From contig CAWIEX010000011.1 of assembly GCA_963835295.1 (NCBI GenBank), forward strand, positions 310,001 through 374,000: 64,000 bases of DNA, in the 5' to 3' direction. Under the pieces are notes generated by a model. It ran no database searches. It was not told the origin of the DNA and saw nothing but the letters and a program-made list of their open reading frames with translations. Below, piece by piece: positions 42,401-51,341 of this stretch (position 1 is the stretch's first letter; the number at the start of each line of letters is the position of its first letter). The translations under genes were made by a program, and so were the position numbers. The DNA comes from JAOPZW01 sp963835295. GTDB lineage: Bacteria > Actinomycetota > Thermoleophilia > Solirubrobacterales > Solirubrobacteraceae.

Positions 42401-42886
42401 ATGCCCACTCATACCGATCCGCCGGCCCGGCGCGCGCTCGCCCTGGCCGCCCTCACCAGCGCCTGCCTCGTGGCGGCGCTCGGCCTGGCGACCGACCAGG
42501 CGAGCGCCGACTACACCGCCCGCGTGCAGGCCGGAACCCTCCAGCTCACCGGCGACGCGGCCAGCGACACGCTCGTCCTCGCGCAGGACGGGACCACGAC
42601 GATCGGCGTCGTCGTCAACGACCAGCTCGTCGCCTCCCTCGACCGCAGCACCTTCAGCGCCGTGGCCATCGACGCCCGCGGCGGCAGCGACACGGTCCGG
42701 ATCCTCAACATGGCACCCGCCCTGGAGAACGTCACCATCGACGGCGGTGCCGGCGACGACACGCTCATCGGAGCCAACGGCGCCGACACCCTCATCGGCA
42801 ACTCGGGCAACGACTTCGTCGACGGCAACACCGGCGCCGACACCGCCCAGCTGGGCGGCGGCAACGACACCTTCCACCCGACGTGA
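42401..42886 (+). CDS. Secreted RTX-like calcium-binding repeat protein, short
   Basis: 161 aa with a signal peptide (RRALALAALTSACLVAALGL, cleavage near ASADYTARV). The C-terminal 60 residues carry nonapeptide RTX repeats: DGGAGDDTLIGANGADTLIG, NSGNDFVDGNTGADTAQLGG. Each binds Ca2+ through the GGxGxD turn. Related proteins usually run on for several hundred residues after GGGNDTF; here a stop follows directly (NDTFHPT), so the gene may have lost its C-terminal end. Predicted to be exported and fold outside the cell in calcium. No transport partner is adjacent. Confidence 0.78.
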   Translation: MPTHTDPPARRALALAALTSACLVAALGLATDQASADYTARVQAGTLQLTGDAASDTLVLAQDGTTTIGVVVNDQLVASLDRSTFSAVAIDARGGSDTVRILNMAPALENVTIDGGAGDDTLIGANGADTLIGNSGNDFVDGNTGADTAQLGGGNDTFHPT

Positions 42887-42941
42887 GCACGCTCATCAGG
42901 CCGATCGTCGACCTCGGCGCCGACCAGTAGGGGGAATCGAG

Positions 42942-42972
42942 GGGCGCCGCCGCCTGCCGCGCGGCGGCGCCC
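42942..42972. terminator. Strong GC hairpin between the RTX gene and the LuxR regulator
   Basis: GGGCGCCGCCGC (42942-42953) and GCGGCGGCGCCC (42961-42972) form a perfect 12-bp stem around a 7-nt loop. Confidence 0.85.
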
Positions 42973-43019
42973 ACCCCGGGGCGGGGGAAGGGAACGCCGT
43001 CCCGTGCGTCAGTGCAGGC

Positions 43020-45908
43020 ATGTCCTCTGCCCCGGTCCACGCGCTTCGCCGCCGCGGCGAAGCGCGCCAGCTGCACGCCCCCGGGCGTCGGCGGCCGGTG
43101 GCGAGCGCCCCCGAGGCGCTCCTCGTCGAGCGCGACCGCGAGCTCGAGGTCCTGGGCGAGGCTGTGGCGCGGCTGGCCGGGGGCCAGGGCGCGATCGTCG
43201 TGCTGGCGGCCCCCGCCGGGCTCGGCAAGACCGCGCTGCTCGACCACGCCGCTGACGAGGCGACGCTCGCCGGCTGCCGCGTGCGCCGTGCCGCACCCGG
43301 CCCGCTCGAGCGCCACTTCGGCTTCGGGGTGGTGCGCGCGCTGCTGGAGGCAGCGCTGCGCGAGACATCCGACGAGCGGCGGGCGCGCCTGCTCGAGGGG
43401 GCGGCCGCGCCGGCCGCGGCCCTGCTGCGCGACGGCGCGGCGCCCGCCGCCGACGCCACGCTGGCGATCGCCCACAGCGTGCTGTGGCTGTGCTGCGCCC
43501 TGGCCGAGGAGGCGCCGCTCATGCTCGTCGTCGACGACGCGCACTGGGCCGACCGGCCGTCACTGGAGGTGCTCGCCTATCTGGCGCGGCGGATCGCCGA
43601 CCTCCCCCTCCTCGTCGCGATGGGCGCCCGCGCCGACGATCCCGACGCGGCCTCGGACCTGCTCAGCCTCATCGGCGCGACGCGCGCGGCGACGCTGCTG
43701 CGCCCCCAGCCGCTGACCCGGCGCGGCGCGGCGCGGCTCATCCGCCGCGCCGCGCCATCAGCCCCGCTCGAGGCCTGCCACCAGTGCCATCGCGCGGCGG
43801 CCGGCAACCCGTGGCTGCTCGGCGAGCTCAGCCACCACATCGCCGACCGTGGCGTGCGCGCGCTCGACGCGTCCGAGGGCGACGCCGCGGCGCTCAGCGC
43901 GATGGCGCGCACCGTCGTCCGCGCGCGCCTGGCCGAGCTCTCGCCGCGCGACCGCGCCGTCGTCGAGGCGCTCGCCGTCATCGGCGAAGGCGCGCCGCGC
44001 CAGGTCGTGGCCGCCGTCGCCGATGTCGCGCTGGACGACCTGGGCGCCGCGCGCGACGGGCTGGTGGCCGCCGGCCTGCTCCGCCCCGGCGGGGCGCGGT
44101 TCGCCCACCGCCTCATCGCCAGCGCGATCGGCGACGACCAACCGCGCGGGCGCCGCGAGCGGCTGCACCGCGAGACGGCGCGCGCGCTCATGGCCATCGG
44201 AGCCGACGACGACAGCGTGGCCAGCCACCTGCTGCGCTGCGGCGCCGGCGCCGACCCGCAGGTCAGCGCGCTGCTGCGCCGCGCCGCAGCGGACGCGGCT
44301 CAACACGGCGCGCCGCACACGGCTGCGGCCTACCTCGAGCGCGCGCTGAAGGAGCGCGCCGCGGGCGACGACCGCGGGCGCCTGCTGACCGAGCTCGCGA
44401 CGGTCGCCTTCGACGCCGGCCTGCCCGACTCGCGCGAGCGCCTGCGCGAGGCCCTGGCCGAGGCGCACGACCGCGACAGTCGCCTCGACGTCCTGACGCG
44501 GCTCGCGGCGCTGAACGTCGTCGACATCGAGGAGCCGGGGCTGTCGGCGCTCTTCGAGCACGAGCTGGCGGCCGAGACCGATCCGGGGACGCGCCTCGCG
44601 ATCGAGGCCGCGGCGCTCGACACGCTGATCACGATCCCCGCCCGCCACGCCGAGCGCGCACGGCGCGTGGCGGCGATCGACGTCGACGCCATCGCCGACC
44701 CCGCGCTGCGCCGCAGCGTCCTGGCGCACCGCGCCTGGGCGGGCGCCGAGCGCGGGGTGCCCGAGGCCTCGGCCGTCGCGGCGCTCGCGCGCGAGGCGCT
44801 CGAGGGTGGCGAGCTGCTGCACGACGCCGGCCGGCGCGCGGCCTATCACCTGGCCACGCGGGCCCTCGTGATGGCCGACCACGCCGACGACGCGCACGCC
44901 GCGATCACCCGCCTGCGCGACCACGCGGTGCAGCGGGGCTCGCTGCGGCTGCACGCCGCGGCGGCCTGGTACGCCGCCGACCTCGCGCTGCGCCGCGGCC
45001 AGCTCGGCGAGGCCGAGGACGAGGCGCGCTCGGCGCTGTGCCTCGTCGAGGACGACGTCAGCGTGCTCACGGCGGGAGCGGCCAACGTGCTCGTGTGTGT
45101 GCTGGCCGAGCGCGGCGCCTTCGACGAGGCCCGCGACGTGCTGCGCGAGCGCGGCCTGGAGGGCTCGATGGAGGGGATGCCGTGGCAGAGCGCGATGATC
45201 CACGCCCGCGCCCGCCTGTGGCTGGCCGAGGGCGACTACGAGCGCGCCCTCTCCGAGGCCCTCGTCAGCGGGGCGCTGGGCGAGGCGCGCGGGCGCCCGA
45301 ACCCGACCTGGACCCCCTGGCGGACGACCGCAGCGCTGGCGCTGGCGCACCTCGGGCGCCGCGAGGAGGCGGTCGCGATGGCCGAGGGCGAGCTCGCGCC
45401 GGCCGAGCGCTTCGGCGCGCCGGTGCCGATCGTCGGCGCGCTGCACGCGCGCGCCGTCGCCGAGCCCGACGACGCCGCGCGCGTGGCGCTCTGCGAGCGC
45501 GCGCTGGCCGTGGCCGCCGGGACGCCCGCGCTGCTCGAGGCGGTCCGCGCCCGGCTCGTGCTCGGCAGCACGCTCGCGCACATGGGCCGGCGCATCGAGG
45601 CGCGCGACGCGCTGCGCCCCGCCCTGGCGGACGCCGACCGCGCCGGAGCGGCCCTGCTCGCCCAGCGCGCCCGGCGCGAGCTCGTGGCCACCGGGCTGCG
45701 CCCGCGCCAGGCGGCGACCGAGGGCGCCGCCGCGCTGACGCCCCGCCAGCTCCAGGTGTGCGAGCTCGCGGCGGCCGGCAAGGGCAACCGCCAGATCGCC
45801 CAGGCGCTCTTCCTGAGCATCAAGACCGTCGAGACCCACCTCGCCGCGGGCTATCGCAAGCTCGGCGTGGGCACCCGCGCCGAGCTCGCCGCCCAGCTGG
45901 CGCCCTAG
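43020..45908 (+). CDS. Large AAA-ATPase LuxR-family transcriptional regulator (LAL type)
   Basis: 962 aa. N-terminal ATPase: EALLVERDRELEVLGEAVAR, Walker A VLAAPAGLGKTALLDHAADE, Walker B PLMLVVDDAHWADRPSLEVL. A long TPR-like helical middle follows. The C-terminal LuxR/GerE helix-turn-helix reads LTPRQLQVCELAAAGKGNRQ and FLSIKTVETHLAAGYRKLGV. LAL (MalT-like) activators use ATP and an inducer to switch on transcription, often of secondary metabolism or catabolic genes. It faces the amidase gene in the same direction, 37 bp away, making the amidase a possible operon partner. ATG 43020 is the first good start; later starts are possible. Confidence 0.9.
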   Translation: MSSAPVHALRRRGEARQLHAPGRRRPVASAPEALLVERDRELEVLGEAVARLAGGQGAIVVLAAPAGLGKTALLDHAADEATLAGCRVRRAAPGPLERHFGFGVVRALLEAALRETSDERRARLLEGAAAPAAALLRDGAAPAADATLAIAHSVLWLCCALAEEAPLMLVVDDAHWADRPSLEVLAYLARRIADLPLLVAMGARADDPDAASDLLSLIGATRAATLLRPQPLTRRGAARLIRRAAPSAPLEACHQCHRAAAGNPWLLGELSHHIADRGVRALDASEGDAAALSAMARTVVRARLAELSPRDRAVVEALAVIGEGAPRQVVAAVADVALDDLGAARDGLVAAGLLRPGGARFAHRLIASAIGDDQPRGRRERLHRETARALMAIGADDDSVASHLLRCGAGADPQVSALLRRAAADAAQHGAPHTAAAYLERALKERAAGDDRGRLLTELATVAFDAGLPDSRERLREALAEAHDRDSRLDVLTRLAALNVVDIEEPGLSALFEHELAAETDPGTRLAIEAAALDTLITIPARHAERARRVAAIDVDAIADPALRRSVLAHRAWAGAERGVPEASAVAALAREALEGGELLHDAGRRAAYHLATRALVMADHADDAHAAITRLRDHAVQRGSLRLHAAAAWYAADLALRRGQLGEAEDEARSALCLVEDDVSVLTAGAANVLVCVLAERGAFDEARDVLRERGLEGSMEGMPWQSAMIHARARLWLAEGDYERALSEALVSGALGEARGRPNPTWTPWRTTAALALAHLGRREEAVAMAEGELAPAERFGAPVPIVGALHARAVAEPDDAARVALCERALAVAAGTPALLEAVRARLVLGSTLAHMGRRIEARDALRPALADADRAGAALLAQRARRELVATGLRPRQAATEGAAALTPRQLQVCELAAAGKGNRQIAQALFLSIKTVETHLAAGYRKLGVGTRAELAAQLAP

Positions 45909-45945
45909 CGACGACACTCACCGCGGAAGCGCGAGGATGCCCGCG

Positions 45946-47355
45946 ATGAGCGACGAGCTGTGGCGCAGGAGCGCGACCGAGCTGGCGGCTGCCATCCGCC
46001 GGCGCGAGGTGAGCTGCGTGGAGGTCGTGCAGGCGCACCTGGCCCGCATCGAGGCCGTCAACCCGCTGCTCAACGCGATCGTGACCCTCGACGCCGAGCT
46101 CGGCCTGCGCGCGGCCGCGGCGGCCGATGCCGAGCTCGGGCGCGACGAGGCGACGGGGCCGCTGCACGGCCTGCCGATCGCGATCAAGGACCTCGAGGAC
46201 ACCGCGGGCATGCGGACGACCTACGGCTCGCCGATCTACCGCGACCACGTCCCCGCGGCCGACACGCTGGTGGTCGCCCGGCTGCGCCGCGCCGGCGCGA
46301 TCGTGGTCGGCAAGACCAACACGCCCGAGTTCGGCGCCGGCTCGCAGACCTTCAACCCCGTCTTCGGCGCGACCCGCAACCCCTACGACCGTGCGCGCAC
46401 GCCGGGCGGCAGCAGCGGCGGCGCAGCCGCCGCCGTGGCCAGCGGCATGCTGCCCTTCGCCGACGGGTCGGACCTCGGCGCGAGCATCCGCAACCCCGCC
46501 TGCTTCTGCAACCTCGTCGGCCTGCGCACCGCGCCGGGGCGCGTGCCGGCGGTGCCGTCGGCCAGCGCGTGGAACCCGATGGGGGTCCTCGGCCCGCTGG
46601 CGCGCAGCGTCGAGGACGCCGCCCTGCTGCTGCGGGCCATGGCCGGCCCCGACCCGCGCGCGCCGCTGTCGCTCGACGATCCGCCGGAGACCTTCGTGCT
46701 CGGCGCCGGCGTCGACCCGCGGACGGTGCGCATCGCCTGGAGTCGCAACCTCGGCGACCTCCCCGTCGAGCCCGCGGTGACCGCGGCGCTCGAGGTCCAC
46801 CGCGCGGCGCTCGAGGCGATGGGCTGCACCGTCGAGGACGTCGAGCCCGATCTCGCAGGAGCCGACGACGCCTTCGAGGTCCTGCGCGCCCTCGGCTACG
46901 CGCAGGCCTTCGGGCCGATGCTCGAGACCGAGGGCGACCAGCTGAAGGACACCATCCGCTGGAACACGCGCGTCGGGCTCGCGCTGACGGGCGCCGACGT
47001 CGCGCGGGCGCTCGGGCTGCAGACCGAGATGTACGAGCGCATGCGCGCGCTGCTCGAGCGCTACGACGCGCTGGCGCTGCCGGTCAGCCAGGTGGCGCCG
47101 TTCGCCGTCGAGCAGGAGTGGGTGACCGAGATCGCGGGCACGCCGATGAGCTCCTACCTCGAGTGGATGCGCTCGTGCTCGCGCATCACGGTCACCGCGC
47201 ACCCGGCCCTCTCGCTGCCCGCCGGCTTCACCCCCGAAGGGCTGCCGGTCGGCGTGCAGCTCGTCGGCCGCCAGCGCGGCGAGCTCGACCTGCTGCGCCT
47301 GGCCGCGGCCATCGAGCAGGCCACCGGAGTCGGGCGGAGCGCGCCCGATCTGTGA
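45946..47355 (+). CDS. Amidase-signature family amidase
   Basis: 469 aa from ATG 45946, with GAGGA eight bases upstream (ATG 45937 adds three residues). The Ser-cisSer-Lys triad is readable: Lys in GLPIAIKDLEDTAG, Ser in TPGGSSGGAAAAVASG and the nucleophile in DGSDLGASIRNPACF. The usual C-terminal ending LPAGFTPEGLPVGVQLVGRQ is present. It hydrolyses an amide bond of unknown substrate (aryl or alkyl amide, or an amino-acid amide). It follows the LuxR-type regulator. Confidence 0.93.
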   Translation: MSDELWRRSATELAAAIRRREVSCVEVVQAHLARIEAVNPLLNAIVTLDAELGLRAAAAADAELGRDEATGPLHGLPIAIKDLEDTAGMRTTYGSPIYRDHVPAADTLVVARLRRAGAIVVGKTNTPEFGAGSQTFNPVFGATRNPYDRARTPGGSSGGAAAAVASGMLPFADGSDLGASIRNPACFCNLVGLRTAPGRVPAVPSASAWNPMGVLGPLARSVEDAALLLRAMAGPDPRAPLSLDDPPETFVLGAGVDPRTVRIAWSRNLGDLPVEPAVTAALEVHRAALEAMGCTVEDVEPDLAGADDAFEVLRALGYAQAFGPMLETEGDQLKDTIRWNTRVGLALTGADVARALGLQTEMYERMRALLERYDALALPVSQVAPFAVEQEWVTEIAGTPMSSYLEWMRSCSRITVTAHPALSLPAGFTPEGLPVGVQLVGRQRGELDLLRLAAAIEQATGVGRSAPDL

Positions 47356-47396
47356 GCGCAGGCGTGTAGGGGGATCGCGCCAACCACGCGTACCTC

Positions 47397-47420
47397 GTTT
47401 GGGGGGCCGCGAAAGGGGAA
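47397..47420 (+). promoter_or_regulatory. Candidate SigB/SigF-like promoter before the anti-sigma kinase gene
   Basis: GTTT (47397-47400), 14 nt, GGGGAA (47415-47420), 13 bp before the ATG at 47434. This approximates the GTTT-N14-16-GGGTAA type used by general-stress sigma factors. In G-rich sequence such a match can arise by chance. Confidence 0.4.
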
Positions 47421-47433
47421 CCGCATTGCCTAC

Positions 47434-47832
47434 ATGGCGCCATCGATACTCGCTCGCCGCTTCCCGGCCCGGGCCGATCAGGTGCGCCTCGCCCGCCGCG
47501 AGGTGGAGGCGTACGCGCGCGAGCACGGGGCGGTCGACCCCAACGGGATCGCCCTCGCCGTCTCCGAGGCGGTCACCAACGCCGTCATCCACGCCTACGT
47601 GGACGAGCCACAGCCGGGCGACGTGGAGGTCTTCGCCGAGCGCCACGAGGGCGATGGCCTGGAGATCCAGGTCTGCGACGAGGGGCGCGGGATGATGCCG
47701 CGCAGCGACAGCCCTGGCCTCGGGGTCGGGCTCCCGCTCGTCGCCAAGCTCGCGCAGCGCTTCCGCGTCGAGACGCGGCCCACCGGCGGGACGGCGGTCA
47801 GCATGGTCTTCCCCGTCCACGATCCGGCCTGA
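47434..47832 (+). CDS. Anti-sigma-factor-type histidine-kinase-like ATPase (RsbW/SpoIIAB family)
   Basis: 132 aa. The GHKL ATP-binding fold is visible: N-box NGIALAVSEAVTNAVIHAYV, G1 box EIQVCDEGRGMMPR, G2 box GLGVGLPLVAKLAQRFRVE. The final strand is GGTAVSMVFPV. Such kinases bind a sigma factor and phosphorylate a STAS antagonist. No sigma factor gene lies beside it, but two STAS genes and a PP2C phosphatase are nearby, so it belongs to a partner-switching network. It has few residues outside the ATPase fold. Confidence 0.92.
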   Translation: MAPSILARRFPARADQVRLARREVEAYAREHGAVDPNGIALAVSEAVTNAVIHAYVDEPQPGDVEVFAERHEGDGLEIQVCDEGRGMMPRSDSPGLGVGLPLVAKLAQRFRVETRPTGGTAVSMVFPVHDPA

Positions 47833-47856
47833 CCGCGCCCAGCTAGATTCAGCGCG

Positions 47857-48285
47857 ATGAGCGACTACGCGATCGTCGCCGCCGACGACGTGGCCGACGT
47901 CTACGAGGGCACCGACGTCCCGGGCGAGTTCCGGCGCCTGACGGACGCCCTGCGCTGCGAGCAGCTCTCGGTGACGCTGATCAGGGTGCCGCCGCACTCG
48001 GACTTCGAGCAGGGGACCGGCCATTACCACGACGAGGTCGAGGAGCTCTACCTCGTCACGCGCGGCACGCTGACCATGCGCCTGGCCGACGACGTGCACC
48101 GGGTGGGCGGCGGATCGGTCGTCCGCATCGCCCCGCGCACGCCCCGCTCGCATCGCAACGAGGGCGACGAGCCCGTCGAGATGTGGGCCGTCTCGCGGCA
48201 CGTCGAGCGCTCGGACGCCACGAAGATCGACGACTTCTGGGCCGCCTCCCCCGACGCCGCGCAGCACCGCGATGTTGATGCGTGA
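47857..48285 (+). CDS. Cupin-domain protein
   Basis: 142 aa. The double-stranded beta-helix cupin pattern shows in SVTLIRVPPHSDFEQGTGHY, HDEVEELYLVTRGTLTMRLA (cupin motif 1, with HxxxxxE), GGGSVVRIAPRTPRSHRNEG (motif 2 histidine). One metal site with His-His-Glu-His ligands is expected. These small cupins often act as metal-dependent enzymes or sugar isomerase-like proteins. It sits between the anti-sigma kinase and the GAF/PP2C phosphatase; whether it senses a metabolite for that system is speculative. Confidence 0.85.
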   Translation: MSDYAIVAADDVADVYEGTDVPGEFRRLTDALRCEQLSVTLIRVPPHSDFEQGTGHYHDEVEELYLVTRGTLTMRLADDVHRVGGGSVVRIAPRTPRSHRNEGDEPVEMWAVSRHVERSDATKIDDFWAASPDAAQHRDVDA

Positions 48286-48313
48286 CCGGTCGGCCTGGTA
48301 AGCACTGCAACGT

Positions 48314-50560
48314 ATGACGGGCTCTGAGACCTCGTCGGCGGGCCCGGTCGTCAGCCCGGAGCAGGCGCTCGAGTTCGTGGCCAGCGCCAGCGCGCTGCTC
48401 GCGCGGTCGCTCGATTACGAGACGACGCTGCGCGAGGTGGCTCGCCTCGCCGTGCCCGAGGTCGCCGATTGGTGCGGCGTGCTGCTCCTCGACCTCGGCG
48501 ATGGCGAGCGCGAGCTCTCCAGCGGCTACTCGGATCCCGCGCTCGAGGCCGCCCTGCTCGAGATCCGCGCCAGCCGCCGCGAGGAGGTGGGCGCGTCGGA
48601 GTCGCGCCGGGTCGCCCAGACGGGCGAGCCGATCCTGGCCACCGACGTGCGCGCGGCCATCGACGAGACCATCGAAGGCCAGCAGCGCGAGCTGATCGAG
48701 CGCCTGGCGCCCAAGTCGTATCTGATCGTGCCGCTGGCCGCCCGCGGTCGCGCGCTCGGCTCGATGACGCTGCTGTCGACGCGCGCCGGGCGCCACTACA
48801 TGGAGTCCGACCTGGCCTTCGCCATCGCGCTGGCCGAGCGCTGCGCCCTGGCCATCGACAACGCGCGCCTGCACGACCGCGCCGAGCGGTCGCTGAGCCT
48901 GCTGGACACGGTCTTCTCGACCGCCCCGGTCGGCCTGGCCCTCGTCGATCGCGACCTGTCCTTCGTGCGCGTCAACGAGACCTTCGCGGCCTTCAACGCC
49001 TGCGCCGTGCGCGATCTCGTGGGGCGCTCGCTCCCCGACATCCTCCGGGCCCACGGCCTCCTGGGGGCCGACCTCATCCCCAGCTACGAGCGCGTGCTGA
49101 GCACCGGCGAGGCGCTCCTCGACCGTGAGCTGACCACGCCCGCCGCGGAAGGCGGGGCGCGCCATTGGAACGTGTCGTTCACCCCGGTGACGCACGCCGA
49201 CGGCTCGGTCACCGGCGTCATCGTCTCCGTCGTCGACGTCACCGAGCGACGGGCGCTGCTCGACGCCGAGCGCGAGGCGCGCGTGCGCGCGGACTTCCTG
49301 GCCCGCGCCGGAGCGATCCTCGACGCGTCGCTGGACTACGAGGAGACGCTGCGCTCGGTCGCGCAGATCGCGATCCCGGAGGTCGCCGACTGGTGCGCGG
49401 TGAGCGTCCTCGATGACTCCGGCATGCTGCAGGAGGTGGCCACCGCGCACGTCGACGACGGCCAGCGCGAGCTCGGCGCCGAGGTCAGCCGCCGCTTCCC
49501 GCCCGACCCGAGCGCGGACAGCGGCGCCTACGCAGTGGCGCGCTCGGGCGAGACGGCCTTCGTCCGCGAGGTCACCGACGAGATGCTCGTCGCCGCCGTC
49601 GAGGACCCCGAGCACCTCGGCCTCATCCGCCGCCTGGGCCTGCGCTCGGTCATCATCGCGGCGCTCAAGGCACGCGGCCGCATCTTCGGCACCTTCAGCC
49701 TGGCCAGCGCCGAGTCCGGCCGGCTCTTCGACGAGGCCGACCTCCAGCTGGCCGAGGAGCTCGCCGCGCGCGCCGGCATGGCGATCGACAACGCGCGGCT
49801 GTACACCGAGCGCAGCCGGATCGCCCACACCCTGCAGGTCAAGCTCCTGCCCGAGCGCCTGCCCGAGATCCCGCGCGCGCTCATGGCCGCCCGCTATCGC
49901 GCCGCCGGCGAGCTCAACGAGGTCGGCGGCGACTTCTACGACGTCTTCCAGCGCTCGCCGACCGAGTGGGCGATCGTCGTCGGCGACGTTTCGGGCAAGG
50001 GGGCCGAGGCCGCCGCCGTCACGGCGCTGGCCCGCTACACGCTGCGCGCCGCGGCGCTCGAGAACGCACCGCCCAGCGGCGCCCTGCAGCGCCTCAACAC
50101 GGCGATGCTCTACGACGACACCTCGCAGTTCGCGACGGTCGTCATGGCCTACCTCTCCTCCGGCCCCGACGGGAGCATCGACCTGCGCGTCGCGCTGGCC
50201 GGGCACCCGGCCCCCGCCGTGGTGCGCCGCGACGGCAGCGTGGAGATGGTCGGCCGGTACGGCACCATGGCCGGCCTGCAGGCCGACATCGCCGTCCACG
50301 ACGTCGACGTCCGCCTGGAGGCCGACGAGGTCCTCCTGCTCTACACCGACGGCGTGACCGAGGCGGGCCCGCGGCGCACGCCGTTCGGGGAGCCCGGGCT
50401 CGTCTCCGTGCTCTCCGGGATGGGCGGCCATCCGCCGCAGGCCGTCGTCGACGCCGTCGAGCGGGCCGTGGTGGCCGCGCAGCCGGGCGACCCGCGCGAC
50501 GACATCGCGCTGCTGGCCATCTGCCCGAGCCCGAGCGTGGGCACGCCGGGCAGCGGGTAG
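48314..50560 (+). CDS. GAF-PAS-GAF-PP2C (SpoIIE-like) serine phosphatase
   Basis: 748 aa. GAF domains at about 20-185 (ASALLARSLDYETTLREVAR, PKSYLIVPLAARGRALGSMT, ALAIDNARLHDRAE) and 330-500 (GAILDASLDYEETLRSVAQI). PAS at about 200-310 (TVFSTAPVGLALVDRDLSFV). PP2C phosphatase at 520-740 with metal motifs GELNEVGGDFYDVF, VVGDVSGKGAEAAAV, LYTDGVTEAG and DDIALLAIC. It would dephosphorylate a STAS antagonist in response to ligand or redox input sensed by GAF/PAS, releasing a sigma factor. It is a cytosolic protein with no membrane segments. Confidence 0.95.
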   Translation: MTGSETSSAGPVVSPEQALEFVASASALLARSLDYETTLREVARLAVPEVADWCGVLLLDLGDGERELSSGYSDPALEAALLEIRASRREEVGASESRRVAQTGEPILATDVRAAIDETIEGQQRELIERLAPKSYLIVPLAARGRALGSMTLLSTRAGRHYMESDLAFAIALAERCALAIDNARLHDRAERSLSLLDTVFSTAPVGLALVDRDLSFVRVNETFAAFNACAVRDLVGRSLPDILRAHGLLGADLIPSYERVLSTGEALLDRELTTPAAEGGARHWNVSFTPVTHADGSVTGVIVSVVDVTERRALLDAEREARVRADFLARAGAILDASLDYEETLRSVAQIAIPEVADWCAVSVLDDSGMLQEVATAHVDDGQRELGAEVSRRFPPDPSADSGAYAVARSGETAFVREVTDEMLVAAVEDPEHLGLIRRLGLRSVIIAALKARGRIFGTFSLASAESGRLFDEADLQLAEELAARAGMAIDNARLYTERSRIAHTLQVKLLPERLPEIPRALMAARYRAAGELNEVGGDFYDVFQRSPTEWAIVVGDVSGKGAEAAAVTALARYTLRAAALENAPPSGALQRLNTAMLYDDTSQFATVVMAYLSSGPDGSIDLRVALAGHPAPAVVRRDGSVEMVGRYGTMAGLQADIAVHDVDVRLEADEVLLLYTDGVTEAGPRRTPFGEPGLVSVLSGMGGHPPQAVVDAVERAVVAAQPGDPRDDIALLAICPSPSVGTPGSG

Positions 50561-50570
50561 CGCCTGGCTC

Positions 50571-51341
50571 GTGCCGAGATCGATCTGGAACGGAGCGCTC
50601 TCCTTCGCCGGCATCGACGTGCCCGTGAAGGTCTTCGGCGCCGCCGATCCCCAGGGCGTCCAGTTCCGTGAGCTGCACGAGCCCGACGGCGCGGAGATCG
50701 CGCACGAGCTCGTCGATGCCGACGGGCACAAGGTCGACCGCAAGCAGGTGGTCAAGGGCTTCGAGGTGCGCTCGGGCGAGTACGTGGTGCTCGACGACGA
50801 CGAGCTCAAGGCCGCCAGCGCGCCCAAGCGCAAGACGGTGGACATCGAGCACTTCGTCCCGCGCGAGCAGATCGACCCCGACGCCTACGACCGCCCCTAC
50901 TACCTGGCCCCGCAGAACGGCGGTGACGAGGCCTACGCGCTGCTCGCCGCCGCGCTGCGCAAGACGGGGCGGGTCGGCGTCGGGCGGGTGGTGCTGCGCT
51001 CGCGCGAGCAGCTCGTGGCGGTGGTGGAGGCCGACCAGATGCTGCGGATGCACACGATGCGCTTCGCCGACGAGCTGGTCGACCCCGACACGCTCGACCA
51101 CCCCCCGCTGCGCCGCAAGCCCGACGCGCGGCTGCGCAAGATGGCCGCGCAGCTCGTCGACGGGCTGTCGGCGAAGTTCCAGCCCGGGCGCTACCGCGAC
51201 ACCTACCGCGACCGCGTGCTCGACCTCGTGAAGCGCAAGGCCAAGGGCGAGGAGATCGACACGGAGCGCGCGCCGGCGCCCGAGCCCTCCGACGACCTCA
51301 TGGCCGCGCTCGAGGCCAGCCTGAAGGGGTCCAAGGGCTGA
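50571..51341 (+). CDS. ku: Bacterial Ku protein 1
   Basis: 256 aa from GTG 50571. Ku core: SIWNGALSFAGIDVPVKVFG, KVDRKQVVKGFEVRSGEYVV, DIEHFVPREQIDPDAYDRPY, VGRVVLRSREQLVAVVEADQ, LRMHTMRFADELVDP. It binds DNA ends as a ring-shaped dimer and recruits LigD for end joining. The C-terminal extension GEEIDTERAPAPEPSDDLMA is short and acidic/proline-rich rather than lysine-rich. The next Ku gene starts in a TGATG overlap. No LigD gene lies in the window. Confidence 0.95.
   Translation: MPRSIWNGALSFAGIDVPVKVFGAADPQGVQFRELHEPDGAEIAHELVDADGHKVDRKQVVKGFEVRSGEYVVLDDDELKAASAPKRKTVDIEHFVPREQIDPDAYDRPYYLAPQNGGDEAYALLAAALRKTGRVGVGRVVLRSREQLVAVVEADQMLRMHTMRFADELVDPDTLDHPPLRRKPDARLRKMAAQLVDGLSAKFQPGRYRDTYRDRVLDLVKRKAKGEEIDTERAPAPEPSDDLMAALEASLKGSKG

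Noticed and set aside
42887..42930. Small frame starting GTG right after the RTX gene (VSTLIRPIVDLGADQ)
   Set aside because: Only 15 codons and no ribosome binding site.
43484..45949. An 821-codon plus-strand frame inside the LuxR regulator
   Set aside because: It is an arginine-rich shadow of the LuxR/AAA protein frame with no domain.
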